Shown here piece after piece: positions 33,394 through 42,297 of a DNA stretch of 64,000 bases. The DNA lies in NCBI GenBank assembly GCA_016213785.1, contig JACQZQ010000071.1, positions 1-64,000 of the forward strand, given 5' to 3'. How positions within the stretch are numbered: position 1 is the first letter of the stretch; each line of letters begins with the position of its first letter. Position numbers and translations under genes: made by a program. The DNA comes from Acidobacteriota bacterium (GTDB lineage Bacteria > Acidobacteriota > Blastocatellia > Chloracidobacteriales > JADJPF01). The notes beneath the pieces are model-generated. The model did not search any database, was not told the origin of the DNA, and saw only the letters and a program-made list of their open reading frames with translations.

Positions 33394-34170
33394 ATGTTAA
33401 AAGCCGAAAACCTATATTTTAGCTATAAAACCCCAGTTATTGAAGATGTTTCACTCGCTTTAGAAAAGGGGAGTTTAAGCGTTTTAATTGGGCCTAATGG
33501 GTCAGGTAAATCTACGCTAATGAAAATGTTAGCATCGCTTTTAGTTCCTAACAAAGGGAAAATATTTTTACAAAATAAATTATTTAAAGATATTTCTCGC
33601 CGTGAAATTGCCCAGCAAATAGCCTATGTAGCCCAAGAAACAAAGGTAGAATTTCCTCTAAGCGCTTTTGAATTTGTTTTACAAGGTCGTTTTGCTTATG
33701 GACAAGGGTTTGGATTTGAGCAAGAGAAAGATTTAGAACTTGCTAAAAAAATGATGCGACTAACTTTTACAGACGATTTTTTTAACAGACAAATAAATGC
33801 TCTCTCTGGAGGTGAAAGACAAAGAGTTTTTTTAGCACGCGCTTTAGCTCAAGACCCAAAACTCCTTCTTTTAGATGAACCTACCGCTAACTTAGATATT
33901 TCTCACCAAGTAACTACCTTTAAGTTATTAAAAGAATTAACTCACCAAGAAAACCTAACAGTTTTACTTATTACTCATGAGTTAAACCTTACAGCGGAAT
34001 TTGCTGATAAAATTTTTCTTCTAAAAAATGGGAAATTATTCTCTCAAGGAAGCCCAAAAGAAGTTTTGGTTCAGAGTAGTTTGGAAAAGGTATTTGAAAC
34101 AAATTTACTAGTGGACAATAACCCTAAAAGTAATTCCCCTAGGGTTACTGTAGTAGGACATAATTATTAG
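33394..34170 (+). CDS. ABC transporter ATP-binding protein (FecE/BtuD-like)
   Basis: 258 residues from ATG 33394, where the family homology begins (MLKAENLYFSYKTPVIEDV). The longer TTG-started frame from 33340 overlaps smr and adds only unrelated residues. Walker A is GPNGSGKST, the Q-loop is in YVAQETKV, the signature is LSGGERQRV, Walker B is LLLLDEPTANLD and the switch His is in ITHELN. The sequence is like ATPases of iron-siderophore or vitamin B12 importers. No permease or binding-protein gene is adjacent, so the rest of the transporter is encoded elsewhere. Confidence 0.93.
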   Translation: MLKAENLYFSYKTPVIEDVSLALEKGSLSVLIGPNGSGKSTLMKMLASLLVPNKGKIFLQNKLFKDISRREIAQQIAYVAQETKVEFPLSAFEFVLQGRFAYGQGFGFEQEKDLELAKKMMRLTFTDDFFNRQINALSGGERQRVFLARALAQDPKLLLLDEPTANLDISHQVTTFKLLKELTHQENLTVLLITHELNLTAEFADKIFLLKNGKLFSQGSPKEVLVQSSLEKVFETNLLVDNNPKSNSPRVTVVGHNY

Positions 34171-34173
34171 CCG

Positions 34174-35508
34174 TTATTCTTTACTAGTAAGTCGAAAAAT
34201 AAGCAGAATAGGTTTCCAATAAAAATCACAAACTATCTTAGATGTTTTTGATGGGCGAGCTTTCCAGAAATTAGCTTTTCTAGCAATTGCATCTGTCATA
34301 TTTATACCACCAATATTTGCATCAACAAATTGTGCTTCAGCTACATTAGCACGCATTAATTTAGCAAAACGTAAATCTGCCCCATTAAAACTAGCTTTAT
34401 TAAGATTGGCCGCAGTTAAATTAATTCCTGTTAAGTCTGTTTTTTCTAAATTTGTTCCAATCAAAGTAGCTTTAGATAAATTGGCCTGACGCATTACTGA
34501 GCCTGTTAATACAGAGTTATCCAAAATTGCGCTCTCTAAATTAGCATCAGAAAATTTAGCTGCAATTAAACTACAACTTTTAAGCTTAATTCCTCGAAGT
34601 TCCATTCCTCTTATATCTATACCATTAAGATTAGAGGAAACAAATTCAGCACCAGGAAATTTTGCTACACGTAAATCTATTCCTTGAAAATTAGCACTTT
34701 GAAAGCGGGTATTTTCAAACCAAGTATCTCTAATATTAGCAGAAGAAAAGGCTACTTTTTCTAAACGTGCTCCATTAAATTTAGCCATTTGCAGAGCAAC
34801 ATTATCAAATTTTACTTCAATTAATTCTGCTCCTTCAAAATCTGTACGTTGGAGATTTGCACCAGCAAAATCAGTTCCAATCATTTTGGCTCGACAAAAT
34901 TTAGCAGAAGAAAGATCTGCATCTCTTAATTTAGTATATTTTAAGCTAGCTCCTGTGAGGTTAGCATTACGCATATTTACTTTGTTTAAGTCCATATTAT
35001 CTAGGACTACATTTTCTAAGTTTGTATTTTCAAATACTGACCCAGAAAGTCCTGTACCCTTAAAAGATGCATCTTTCATCATAGCACCAGAAAAATCAGA
35101 TGCTTCTAGATTAGTTGCTTCAAATCTAGCGCCTTCTAGCATAGTTTCCTTTAGAGAAATTTTAGTTAGAGTGGCTCTATTTAATATACAAGATTTCATA
35201 TTGGCACGATCTAGCTTTGCATCACGAAAATCAATACCTGTTAAATTAGCTCTTTCTAAAACAGCCCCAGTTAAATTAGCTCCACGCATTATTGTGTCAG
35301 AAAAATTCGCTAGCTTAAAAATAGCCCCAGTTAAATTGCTCCCCTCCATATTAGCCCGAGAGAGATCAGCATTAGAAAGATCTCTACCAGAAAGATCCAT
35401 ATTTCTTAAATTGGCCCCAGTAAAATCTGGTGTGCCAATTTTATTAGCAGCACGCCAATCATTCCATTCAGGAGTAACTAACATTTGCAAGTGAACATTA
35501 TTCGCCAT
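34174..35508 (-). CDS. Pentapeptide-repeat protein
   Basis: 444 residues, nearly all A(D/N)Lxx pentapeptides (residues 28-415), for example ANLTGAVLERANLTGIDFRD. The repeats form a right-handed four-sided beta helix. Roles known for the fold include DNA-gyrase protection by DNA mimicry and cell-surface functions, but most members have no known role. There is no signal peptide. The last 30 residues (FYWKPILLIFRLTSKE) are hydrophobic. The long open frame antisense to it (34886-35494) is a by-product of the repeat. Confidence 0.92.
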   Translation of the reverse strand: MANNVHLQMLVTPEWNDWRAANKIGTPDFTGANLRNMDLSGRDLSNADLSRANMEGSNLTGAIFKLANFSDTIMRGANLTGAVLERANLTGIDFRDAKLDRANMKSCILNRATLTKISLKETMLEGARFEATNLEASDFSGAMMKDASFKGTGLSGSVFENTNLENVVLDNMDLNKVNMRNANLTGASLKYTKLRDADLSSAKFCRAKMIGTDFAGANLQRTDFEGAELIEVKFDNVALQMAKFNGARLEKVAFSSANIRDTWFENTRFQSANFQGIDLRVAKFPGAEFVSSNLNGIDIRGMELRGIKLKSCSLIAAKFSDANLESAILDNSVLTGSVMRQANLSKATLIGTNLEKTDLTGINLTAANLNKASFNGADLRFAKLMRANVAEAQFVDANIGGINMTDAIARKANFWKARPSKTSKIVCDFYWKPILLIFRLTSKE

Positions 35509-35711
35509 AAACTATTTCTCATTTATTTTCTAAAATTAAGATGCTGTAAAAAGTCCCCTACCTTAACCTATTTAAGCAATTTAATATAGTAAAATACATT
35601 TAAGTTTACAAGGAGGATATTTTACTGGTGTTAAGGATTAGAGAAAGCATATTATAACCATAGATGCCAAGGAAATAGAATCAAAAGTTGTCTATTTTCT
35701 TGCAAAAGAAA

Positions 35712-35743
35712 AATAGGAATAGAAGGTTAGTTCTATTCCTATT
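35712..35743 (-). terminator. Terminator of the OmpH-like gene
   Basis: A perfect 13-bp inverted repeat (aataggaatagaa / ttctattcctatt) with a 6-base loop. It is followed on the minus strand by TTTCTTTTGC, and lies 36 bases beyond the stop codon. Confidence 0.75.
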
Positions 35744-35778
35744 AGGTAAGATGCTTTAGATTCTAAAAAATTTAAAAA

Positions 35779-36375
35779 CTATTTTTCAAGACTATGAAGA
35801 TTGTAGTCCTTTATAAAATCCTCTGTAATATTATTTGAATCATCATAAAAAATTAGGTTATTTGAGTCAGGTAAGCTAAAAACAGCGATAATTCCCTTTT
35901 GTTTTGCATAAACTTGTAAGCTCTTGAAAACTTTATCTCTTATAGGCGCTAAATATTGTTCTAAACGTGCCTGAGAAGATTGTTTATAGTATTCTGCCTT
36001 AATGTCTAAATTTTTTTTAAGTGTTTGAAATAAATTAAGTTTATCTCTATAAATTTTTTCATTTAAGGCATTAGACTTTAACTCTTCTTGCAATTTAACT
36101 AATTGCTCGTCTAAATTTTTTAACTCATTAAAGCTTGCTTGGAATTCTTGTTGTACTTTGTCATATTGTTTTTTTATCTCTAAAATGTTTGTATCAAGCG
36201 TTTGTAAGTCTATAAATGCTACTTTACCTTCAACAAGTGCTTTATTTGATTTATCAGGCTTATCAGGTTTATTTTGGCTTATAAGTGGCTGGTTTAAGCC
36301 AGAAGAGTTTTGGGAAAAACTAGTACTAGTAAAACCTAGTACTAATACTAAAGCAAATAGAAAAAGCTTTATCAT
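35779..36375 (-). CDS. OmpH/Skp-family periplasmic chaperone
   Basis: 198 residues. A signal peptide (1-21, ending TSFSQN) and a short Lys/Asp/Pro-rich linker come before the OmpH domain. That domain starts with KVAFIDLQTL and continues with a long coiled coil (YDKVQQEFQASFNELKNLDE and on), then APIRDKVFKSLQVYAKQKGI and FYDDSNNITEDFI. Skp holds unfolded outer-membrane proteins in the periplasm, which implies a two-membrane envelope. Its usual neighbours bamA and lpxD are not here. AGGAGG precedes the ATG. Confidence 0.88.
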   Translation of the reverse strand: MIKLFLFALVLVLGFTSTSFSQNSSGLNQPLISQNKPDKPDKSNKALVEGKVAFIDLQTLDTNILEIKKQYDKVQQEFQASFNELKNLDEQLVKLQEELKSNALNEKIYRDKLNLFQTLKKNLDIKAEYYKQSSQARLEQYLAPIRDKVFKSLQVYAKQKGIIAVFSLPDSNNLIFYDDSNNITEDFIKDYNLHSLEK

Positions 36376-36441
36376 TAAGACCTCCTTTATAGATCATTTG
36401 TTTAAAGGATATTAAATTGATTTCTTAATTATTAAAAGTGA

Positions 36442-37257
36442 CTATTGAACTGACTTATTATTTATATTTAGTATTAACTTAACTGGATATTTTTCTATAT
36501 TAGATATTGATAAAGGAACATAATAATTATAATTTTCCATTACTGGAAAAACTAAGTTATTATTACAATTAGCCTGTTTATTTAGGCTTATATGGGGATG
36601 GTATTTAGAAGGTTTTTTATAATTAGATTCTAGTTCATCTAGACTTAGAGTTTGTTCTAACCAGCTATTAGAGAGTGGAACAAGCTGCTTTTCAAAATTA
36701 GAAGCTAATAAATATGGCCTTTGTAACCTAAATACATTACTAGAATCAGTTTGTATATTATTTTTGCTTTTATTAGAATTTGATTTTCTTAGTTGAGAAT
36801 AGTTTTTTTTATTTTTAGTTATTGTAATAATTTCTTTACTAATATGTTTAGAAATAATATTTCTATTGTTAGAAAGCATATTATTATTTTCTTCAGAAAT
36901 TTTAGTATACTGATTTTGGCGAGTTTCTATAATTTCTTTACTAATATAATTTATATTGTTATTAAGATTTGATGTTTGATTAGCTATAGAAAACCAAATA
37001 GTTATAAGAAATAATACTAATATACTTGCAGCTATTGGGAGAGGCACTTTAATAGAACTATGTATAAATTTATAAAAGAAGCTTTCCTTTTGCTTTTTAT
37101 GAAAAGCGCTTAAAACCTTTTTGTCTAAAGCAGGCGATGGTTTAAGTGTTTTCCAAGAACTAAGAATAGTTTTTAACTCTTTTTCTTCTATATTTAAGCT
37201 ATCAAGATTAGAAAAATTTTCACAATTATCTAAATTATTTTTGGCTTCTTTTCTCAT
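36442..37257 (-). CDS. Putative membrane anti-sigma factor
   Basis: 271 residues. A cytoplasmic N-terminus (1-80) has LKTILSSWKTLKPSPALDKKVLSAF. One membrane segment follows (about 92-112, LPIAASILVLFLITIWF). The outer domain of about 150 residues is Asn/Ser-rich without a known fold. It begins 3 bases after the stop of the sigma-factor gene, which is the standard sigma/anti-sigma arrangement. The zinc motif of ZAS domains (HxxxCxxC) is absent, so assignment rests on position and topology. Confidence 0.65.
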   Translation of the reverse strand: MRKEAKNNLDNCENFSNLDSLNIEEKELKTILSSWKTLKPSPALDKKVLSAFHKKQKESFFYKFIHSSIKVPLPIAASILVLFLITIWFSIANQTSNLNNNINYISKEIIETRQNQYTKISEENNNMLSNNRNIISKHISKEIITITKNKKNYSQLRKSNSNKSKNNIQTDSSNVFRLQRPYLLASNFEKQLVPLSNSWLEQTLSLDELESNYKKPSKYHPHISLNKQANCNNNLVFPVMENYNYYVPLSISNIEKYPVKLILNINNKSVQ

Positions 37258-37260
37258 CTT

Positions 37261-37842
37261 TTATATCTTTCTTACTAAAGTGAACGGATTATTATTAGAA
37301 TAATATTCAAGTAACAATTTACGTAAATTTTCCCTTCCTCTATGAAGACGGGACTTAACTACTCCTATATTTGTTGTAGTTATTATTGCAATTTCTGAAA
37401 GACTTAATTCTTCATATTCTGTAAGTATTAAAACTTCTTTTTGATTAGAAGGTAATCGACTAAAAGCTTTTTCAATTACTAAAGAAAGCTCTTTATCTAA
37501 TACTTGTTTTAACTCAAGTGCTGGAGAAAAATAATAATCTTCTTCAAAATCTGAGACTGATAATTCATAATTATGACTATTAAAACATTTAAGAGATAAA
37601 TTTCTAGCTATAGAATAAATATAAGTAATAAAAGAGCTACGTTTAGAGTCAAACCGAGAAGGGTTTTTAATTAAAAATAAAAAACAGTCTTGGGTTACAT
37701 CTTCTGCTTTTTCTATAGAATTTAGCATTCTATAAGAAAAGCTAAATACTCTATTTTTATAACGTTCATAAAGGGCTATAAATGCGGCTTCTTCCCCTTT
37801 AGAGGCTTTTTTAAGCAATACTTCATCTGATTGATAGAGCAC
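37261..37842 (-). CDS. ECF-type RNA polymerase sigma-70 factor
   Basis: 193 residues. Region 2 has LYERYKNRVFSFSYRMLNSIEKAEDVTQDCFL (starting near residue 24), which binds core polymerase and melts the -10. Region 4 has FSRLPSNQKEVLILTEYEEL, SLSEIAIITTTNIGVVKSRLHRGRENL, the helix-turn-helix reading the -35. The spacer is short, as in extracytoplasmic-function sigmas. It is co-transcribed with the putative anti-sigma gene. The controlled genes are not evident; the nearby OmpH-like gene is a reasonable candidate for envelope stress. Confidence 0.92.
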   Translation of the reverse strand: MLYQSDEVLLKKASKGEEAAFIALYERYKNRVFSFSYRMLNSIEKAEDVTQDCFLFLIKNPSRFDSKRSSFITYIYSIARNLSLKCFNSHNYELSVSDFEEDYYFSPALELKQVLDKELSLVIEKAFSRLPSNQKEVLILTEYEELSLSEIAIITTTNIGVVKSRLHRGRENLRKLLLEYYSNNNPFTLVRKI

Positions 37843-37974
37843 TTTTAAGATCCAATCTTAGGAGTTGTTTTCTATATAGAGTTATTACATTTGATTACAA
37901 AAAAGATACGCAAGAAAAAAAATTTTGCAGAAAAAAAATTTTACCTACTTAATAAAATCTTATGAATGACTTGC

Positions 37975-38003
37975 TTGACATTTGAGTATGCTTGACTTAA
38001 TTT
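37975..38003 (+). promoter_or_regulatory. sucC promoter candidate
   Basis: A perfect -35 TTGACA at 37975-37980 is followed after 17 bases by TAATTT at 37998-38003. The leader to the ATG is about 80 bases. The related sequence TGACTTG(C) occurs just before and after the -35. Confidence 0.5.
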
Positions 38004-38087
38004 TGCCGTTTACACATATCTATTTCTAAAACTTAATATTTCTAAAACTTCTTAAAATCTTAATATAAAAATCAAGGGGATTTACTA

Positions 38088-39248
38088 ATGAAAATTCATG
38101 AATATCAAGCAAAAGCATTATTAGCTAAATATGGTGTAAAAGTACCAAAAAGCAAAATGGTTCGTAACTCGTCAGATGTGGCAAGTATTGTTAAAGAATT
38201 AGGTCTTCCTGTTGTTGTAAAAGCTCAAATTCATGCAGGAGGACGTGGTAAAGGCGGAGGTGTTAAATTAGCCCGTAGTTTAGAAGAAGCTGAAAATTTA
38301 GCTAGTCAAATGCTAGGGATGAAATTAGTAACCCATCAAACCGGGCCAGAAGGTAGAGAAGTTCAAACCCTACTTATTGAAGAAGGGTTAAAAATTAAAC
38401 AGGAGTTCTACTTAAGCGTAGTCTTAGATCGCGTTACTTCTCAAATAGTTTTTATGGCCTCTAAAGCAGGCGGTATGGATATAGAAGAAGTTGCTGCACA
38501 TAGCCCTGAAGCAATTCTTAAGGAATATATTGATCCAGCCGTTGGAATGCAGGCTTTTCAAGCTCGTAAAATAGCTTTTGGCTTAGGTCTTTCTGCTGAG
38601 CTAGTTTCTTTAGCAACCAAATTTATTTTATCTCTTTATAGAGCTTTTGTAGAGCTTGATGCATCACTTTTAGAAATAAATCCATTTTTACTTACTGAAG
38701 ATGGAGAACTTTATGCTTTAGATGCTAAAGTAAATTTTGATGATAATGCACTATATCGTCATAAGGATTTTGCAGAACTTAGAGACTTAAACGAAGAGGA
38801 ACCTTTAGAAATAGAGGCTTCAAAATATGACCTTAACTATATAAAACTAGATGGCACAATAGGTTGTATGGTAAATGGAGCAGGGCTAGCAATGGCTACT
38901 ATGGATATTATTAAACTTGCTGGTGGAGAGCCTGCTAACTTTTTAGATGTTGGTGGTGGTGCTTCTCAAGCAAGAGTAGAAAACGCTTTTCGTATCCTTT
39001 TGGCTGATAAAAAAGTTCGTGCAGTTTTAATTAATATTTTTGGTGGAATTGTACGCTGTGATATGGTTGCTGCTGGAGTTATTGCAGCCGCAAAAAACCT
39101 TGGCATAGAAATTCCTGTTGTTGTTAGACTTGAAGGAACAAACGTAGAACGTGCCCGCGAACTACTTAATGAATCAGGACTTAATTTTACTACTGCCGCA
39201 GGTATGAAAGATGCCGCCGAAAAAGTAGTAGCTCTTGCAGGTCAATAA
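38088..39248 (+). CDS. sucC: Succinyl-CoA synthetase beta subunit (ADP/GDP-forming)
   Basis: 386 residues. It couples succinyl-CoA cleavage to nucleotide phosphorylation. The ATP-grasp domain (1-240) has [34 protein letters not shown] and [12 protein letters not shown]. The C-terminal CoA-ligase-type domain has [29 protein letters not shown] and [19 protein letters not shown] precedes the ATG. The alpha-subunit gene sucD, nearly always next to sucC, is absent: a terminator follows within 30 bases of the stop. Confidence 0.97.
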   Translation: MKIHEYQAKALLAKYGVKVPKSKMVRNSSDVASIVKELGLPVVVKAQIHAGGRGKGGGVKLARSLEEAENLASQMLGMKLVTHQTGPEGREVQTLLIEEGLKIKQEFYLSVVLDRVTSQIVFMASKAGGMDIEEVAAHSPEAILKEYIDPAVGMQAFQARKIAFGLGLSAELVSLATKFILSLYRAFVELDASLLEINPFLLTEDGELYALDAKVNFDDNALYRHKDFAELRDLNEEEPLEIEASKYDLNYIKLDGTIGCMVNGAGLAMATMDIIKLAGGEPANFLDVGGGASQARVENAFRILLADKKVRAVLINIFGGIVRCDMVAAGVIAAAKNLGIEIPVVVRLEGTNVERARELLNESGLNFTTAAGMKDAAEKVVALAGQ

Positions 39249-39278
39249 TTAATATAAGTAAGAGTTTTACTTATTATC

Positions 39279-39320
39279 AAAAGCGTGTAACTAAAGGGGA
39301 TTACACGCTTTTTTTCTTTT
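39279..39320 (+). terminator. Terminator of sucC
   Basis: The stem aaaagcgtgtaa / ttacacgctttt has a 10-base loop and is followed by TTTTTTTCTTTT. It lies 30 bases after the sucC stop. Confidence 0.9.
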
Positions 39321-39762
39321 AATTAGGCAACCAGTAAATCCATTTTTCCAAGTTTAAATCCATTTTTTTGTTAAAAAAATATTTACCTATGAAAAGATAG
39401 CTATAATAAAAAGTTAGTTAATTAATTTATAATTAACTAATTAACTCTCAAACTAAAAATAATTTTGTACTGGCATTGTAGTTGCATTGATGGCAAAACA
39501 ATACAAACTAAAAATAGACATTATCGGAATAAGTATTTTGCTATTGATTTATAAGGACTTAAAAAAGATTTCTAGTATTTCCGATAATGTCTAAGTGTTA
39601 ATACTTGTACAATTTAATCTATAGGGCTTTTGCCATGTTAATTACAACCATCTAAACACACAAATAACCGCTTCATAATTTCTAAATAAAACCAACAAAC
39701 TTATTCTTTATATCTTATTAATTTTTATTAATTCTTATTAAGAAAAATAAGGCTAAACTCCT
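39321..39762. other. 440-base leader region of the peptide-modification cluster
   Basis: AT-rich region between the sucC terminator and the ABC membrane gene. It holds the long-range inverted repeat at 39515-39593. No open frame of note and no certain promoter are visible. Confidence 0.5.
39515..39593. repeat. Inverted repeat with 15-bp perfect arms
   Basis: The arms are tagacattatcggaa (39515-39529) and ttccgataatgtcta (39579-39593), with a 49-base interior that pairs partly. It may be a folded RNA, an attenuator, or a miniature mobile element with terminal inverted repeats. No clear target-site duplication is seen at its ends. Confidence 0.6.
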
Positions 39763-40665
39763 ATGTCTACAGTAAATCCTGCAATTAATGGTGCAAAAGC
39801 TACTCTAGCTAACCTATTTAAGACTTATAGACGACAAATACTAGGCACATATTTTTTATTTAATTTAGAAAATTTGCTAGCCCTTACACAACCTCTTGCC
39901 TTAGGCTTAGCTATCAATAGTCTGCTATCTCAGACCTATTGGGGAATAACTATTTTGGCTATTCAGCACTTATCTCACCTTTTAATTAGTTCCTTACGTC
40001 AAGCCTATGATAGTAGAATCTTTACTAGAATTTACACTGATTTGGTTACTCAAGTAGTGGTAGGGCAAAGAAAACAAGATATTTCTGTATCAAAAGTTGT
40101 TGCTAGATCTGCTTTGTCTAGAGAGTTTGTAGACTTTTTTGAGCATAATATCCCAATGATAGTCCGATCCTTATATTCTATTATTGGTTCTTTATTAATG
40201 CTATTTTATTATGACTCAGTATTAGTCTTATATTGTTTGCTTTTAGTAATACCTGCAAGTATTGTAAATTACTTTTATAGCCAAAAAACTTATCTTCTTA
40301 ATGGAAAACTAAATGATCAGATTGAAAAAGAAGTCATAGTTATTGAAGAAGGTGTTTTTACAAATATTCAAGACCATTATAGAGCAATTTCTAAATGGAA
40401 AATAAAATTGTCTGATCTAGGGGCTGTTAACTTTAGTTTAATGGAGTTATTTATACTTAGTCTTTTTATAGCTTCATTAATACGCTACTGCCATATACCT
40501 AATGTTTCAACAGGAGATATATTTGCTACTTTTAATTATGTGATAACATTTGTTACTGGTTTAGACACAGTTCCTTTACTTGTTCAACAAATTACTAGAT
40601 TATTGGATATAGGTCAAAGAATACAACTTCTTAATGATTTTGACCCTACTAACTCAGAACAATAA
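39763..40665 (+). CDS. ABC transporter six-helix membrane domain protein without ATPase domain
   Basis: 300 residues with about five to six membrane segments, including LALTQPLALGLAINSLL, YSIIGSLLMLFYYDSVLVLY and FSLMELFILSLFIASLI. The pattern, with FFEHNIPMIVRSLY and TVPLLVQQITRLLDIGQRI, is that of a type I ABC exporter membrane domain (ABC_membrane_3-like). It ends before any nucleotide-binding domain; no Walker A is present or follows nearby. It either recruits an ATPase from elsewhere or has a non-transport role. It begins the cluster that holds two 2OG oxygenases and a small peptide, so export of a modified peptide is a natural inference. Confidence 0.75.
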   Translation: MSTVNPAINGAKATLANLFKTYRRQILGTYFLFNLENLLALTQPLALGLAINSLLSQTYWGITILAIQHLSHLLISSLRQAYDSRIFTRIYTDLVTQVVVGQRKQDISVSKVVARSALSREFVDFFEHNIPMIVRSLYSIIGSLLMLFYYDSVLVLYCLLLVIPASIVNYFYSQKTYLLNGKLNDQIEKEVIVIEEGVFTNIQDHYRAISKWKIKLSDLGAVNFSLMELFILSLFIASLIRYCHIPNVSTGDIFATFNYVITFVTGLDTVPLLVQQITRLLDIGQRIQLLNDFDPTNSEQ

Positions 40666-40739
40666 AAACGGCATAGCAATAGAGGCATAATAATAAGTAT
40701 TTGGGTTGTTGAAGACCTTGATTGGCAATTATACTACAT

Positions 40740-41810
40740 ATGACAAAGGACAAAAATATCCTTAATACTTTTAACTTAATTGAACTGGAAAAAGAAGGCT
40801 ATTCTAAGCTTGAAATAGGCTTAGCCTTATGTATGATAGGTAATTTTAATAGTGCCTCAGAATTTCTTTTAGCTCATTGTCATAAAAATCGATCTAGAAA
40901 ACAATCAAATAAACTTGATTATTTAATACCTATTAAAACTAATAAAGCAAGATTGCTTTATGATATTGAGCAGTTTTATTTCTTAAAAGAAAAGGGGTTG
41001 TTAAATTCAACTTGTGAGTGCTTAATTAAAGCTTATTTAGATGTTTTAGCCTCTGCTCCAGAAAACTCTAGTGAAGGCGAATTTTTTAATGTTTCTAAAA
41101 ATGCGCCTAAAGAATTCTTAGAAAACTATAATCAGCTAATTTATTTTGATAAACCAACTACTGAATGTAAAAGAGCCATCAACCCTGAAATTGATTGGGC
41201 AAGAATTGATTTAGATTTTTGTGAGAACTCAAAAGACTTTGTTGTTTTAGATAATTTTCTTACAAAAGAAGCCCTTAATGAACTTTATAGGTTTTGTTTG
41301 CTATCTACTGTTTGGGAGCAAATAAACACAGTTAAAGACTTTTATGCCATTCTTTCTAATGGTTTGGCTTCTCCAATAATCTTCCAAATAGCTTATGAAT
41401 TTCGTTGTGCTTTGGCTAATTTACTAGCTGAACTTTATTTATTTGATGGTTGGGCAATTAAATACTGTGGAAAGGAAACAGAAGTCGGTATTCATGCTGA
41501 TAGAGGAAAAATTACTCTCAATTTTTGGATTACTCCTGATAGTGCTAATTTAATACCAGGTACAGGAGGATTACGTATTTGGAATAGGCATCTTCCAAAT
41601 ACGTATTTTGAACAGTATGAGCAAGAAAAAAAAGCATTTATAGAAAAAGCCCTAAGGGCACCTGATATTAAATCAACTCTTGTTACTTATAAATGTAATC
41701 GGGCTATTATTTTTCGCTCAAGTTTAGCTCATGGAACAGAGCCATTTATGTTTTCTGATAATTATTCAGAACGTAGGATGAACATTACATTATTATTTGG
41801 CAAAATATAG
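40740..41810 (+). CDS. 2OG-Fe(II) oxygenase-like protein
   Basis: About 356 residues from ATG 40740; the TTG at 40722 has no better start signal. The N-terminal 145 residues are helical (YSKLEIGLALCMIGNFNSAS is TPR-like). The C-terminal 190 residues are a jelly-roll oxygenase. It has VGIHADRGKITLNFWI with the metal pair H252/D254, the distal H331 in SSLAHGTEPF, and an Arg (R345) for 2-oxoglutarate in ERRMNITLLFG. Such enzymes hydroxylate or otherwise oxidise proteins, peptides or small molecules. It lies 75 bases after the ABC membrane gene and upstream of a small peptide gene, which may encode its substrate. Confidence 0.75.
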   Translation: MTKDKNILNTFNLIELEKEGYSKLEIGLALCMIGNFNSASEFLLAHCHKNRSRKQSNKLDYLIPIKTNKARLLYDIEQFYFLKEKGLLNSTCECLIKAYLDVLASAPENSSEGEFFNVSKNAPKEFLENYNQLIYFDKPTTECKRAINPEIDWARIDLDFCENSKDFVVLDNFLTKEALNELYRFCLLSTVWEQINTVKDFYAILSNGLASPIIFQIAYEFRCALANLLAELYLFDGWAIKYCGKETEVGIHADRGKITLNFWITPDSANLIPGTGGLRIWNRHLPNTYFEQYEQEKKAFIEKALRAPDIKSTLVTYKCNRAIIFRSSLAHGTEPFMFSDNYSERRMNITLLFGKI

Positions 41811-41994
41811 TCAGCCCAAGACCCCCGTTTTATTTAAGAATAAGTATAAAATTTACTATTTTGTATCCTATAATATTAGCGTAATATTTTTTACTAGATT
41901 GCTTTTTACAACAGTGATTTGTTACCATTGCCATCGGCAGTTGGTTAGGTTGCTAAAGTAGTTTCTTAAATTACCTTACCTACTTTCATTTCGA

Positions 41995-42035
41995 CAAATA
42001 ATTTTCTAAGAAAATTATATTATTTGCGGCTTTTT
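41995..42035 (+). terminator. Terminator or attenuator upstream of the peptide gene
   Basis: Outer arms caaataa / ttatttg and inner arms attttct / agaaaat form a bulged hairpin, followed by GCGGCTTTTTT. It would end the transcript from the oxygenase gene or act as an attenuator. Confidence 0.5.
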
Positions 42036-42074
42036 TAAGCTGTGTACTAGTAGGATTTTCTTTAATCTTATTAT

Positions 42075-42097
42075 TATAATTAATTTAACTTAAGGAG
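42075..42097 (+). promoter_or_regulatory. Promoter -10 and ribosome binding site of the peptide gene
   Basis: TATAAT at 42075-42080 has no clear -35. AAGGAG at 42092-42097 lies 10 bases before ATG 42108. This is the strongest start signal in the cluster. Confidence 0.45.
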
Positions 42098-42107
42098 AAC
42101 AAATATT

Positions 42108-42248
42108 ATGCCAACCCCAAGAGGCGGAGTAGGATCAGAAAGATCTGTAGATGATGCACCAAAAGATGTACAAGAATTAGCAGAAGACTTAGAATCAGCA
42201 GCAAAAGAACAAGAAGAGCAGTCAGACAGTAGTTCAGAAGAAAAATAG
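42108..42248 (+). CDS. 46-residue acidic peptide, candidate substrate/precursor
   Basis: The gene runs from ATG 42108 to TAG 42246 with a good AAGGAG. The N-terminus is MPTPRGGVGSERS, with two Pro and a Gly-Gly. The middle (D20-E37, VQELAEDLESAAKEQEE) should be an amphipathic acidic helix. The C-terminus is DSSSEEK. There are 14 acidic and 5 basic residues, and no Cys or aromatic residues. It is placed between two 2OG-Fe(II) oxygenase genes, with a terminator-like hairpin on one side and a long stem-loop on the other, as precursor genes in RiPP loci often are. Oxidation of Pro2, Pro4 or acidic residues is conceivable. Not called by common length cut-offs. The precursor role is inference. Confidence 0.6.
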   Translation: MPTPRGGVGSERSVDDAPKDVQELAEDLESAAKEQEEQSDSSSEEK

Positions 42249-42297
42249 ACCAATACATAAATTGATCTATACTCAAGTCTTTAGCAAAATTTCTTTA

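Larger units (their letters stand above)
41811..42107. other. 297-base spacer before the peptide gene
   Basis: It contains a terminator-like hairpin (41995-42026) with a T run, then TATAAT at 42075-42080 and a strong ribosome binding site. The peptide gene may therefore be transcribed from its own promoter. No coding frame is seen. Confidence 0.5.

Noticed and set aside
34886..35494. 202-codon open frame on the plus strand
   Set aside because: It is antisense to the pentapeptide-repeat gene; the periodic codons keep this frame open. It has no start signal and no family resemblance.
35581..35700. AAGGAGG-like site followed by a possible short gene
   Set aside because: The frame after the site closes within about 10 codons and no start codon fits well.
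42108..42248. Small acidic peptide as a Pup/UBact-type protein tag
   Set aside because: It lacks the C-terminal GGE/GGQ or equivalent ending, and no Pup ligase or proteasome gene is nearby.
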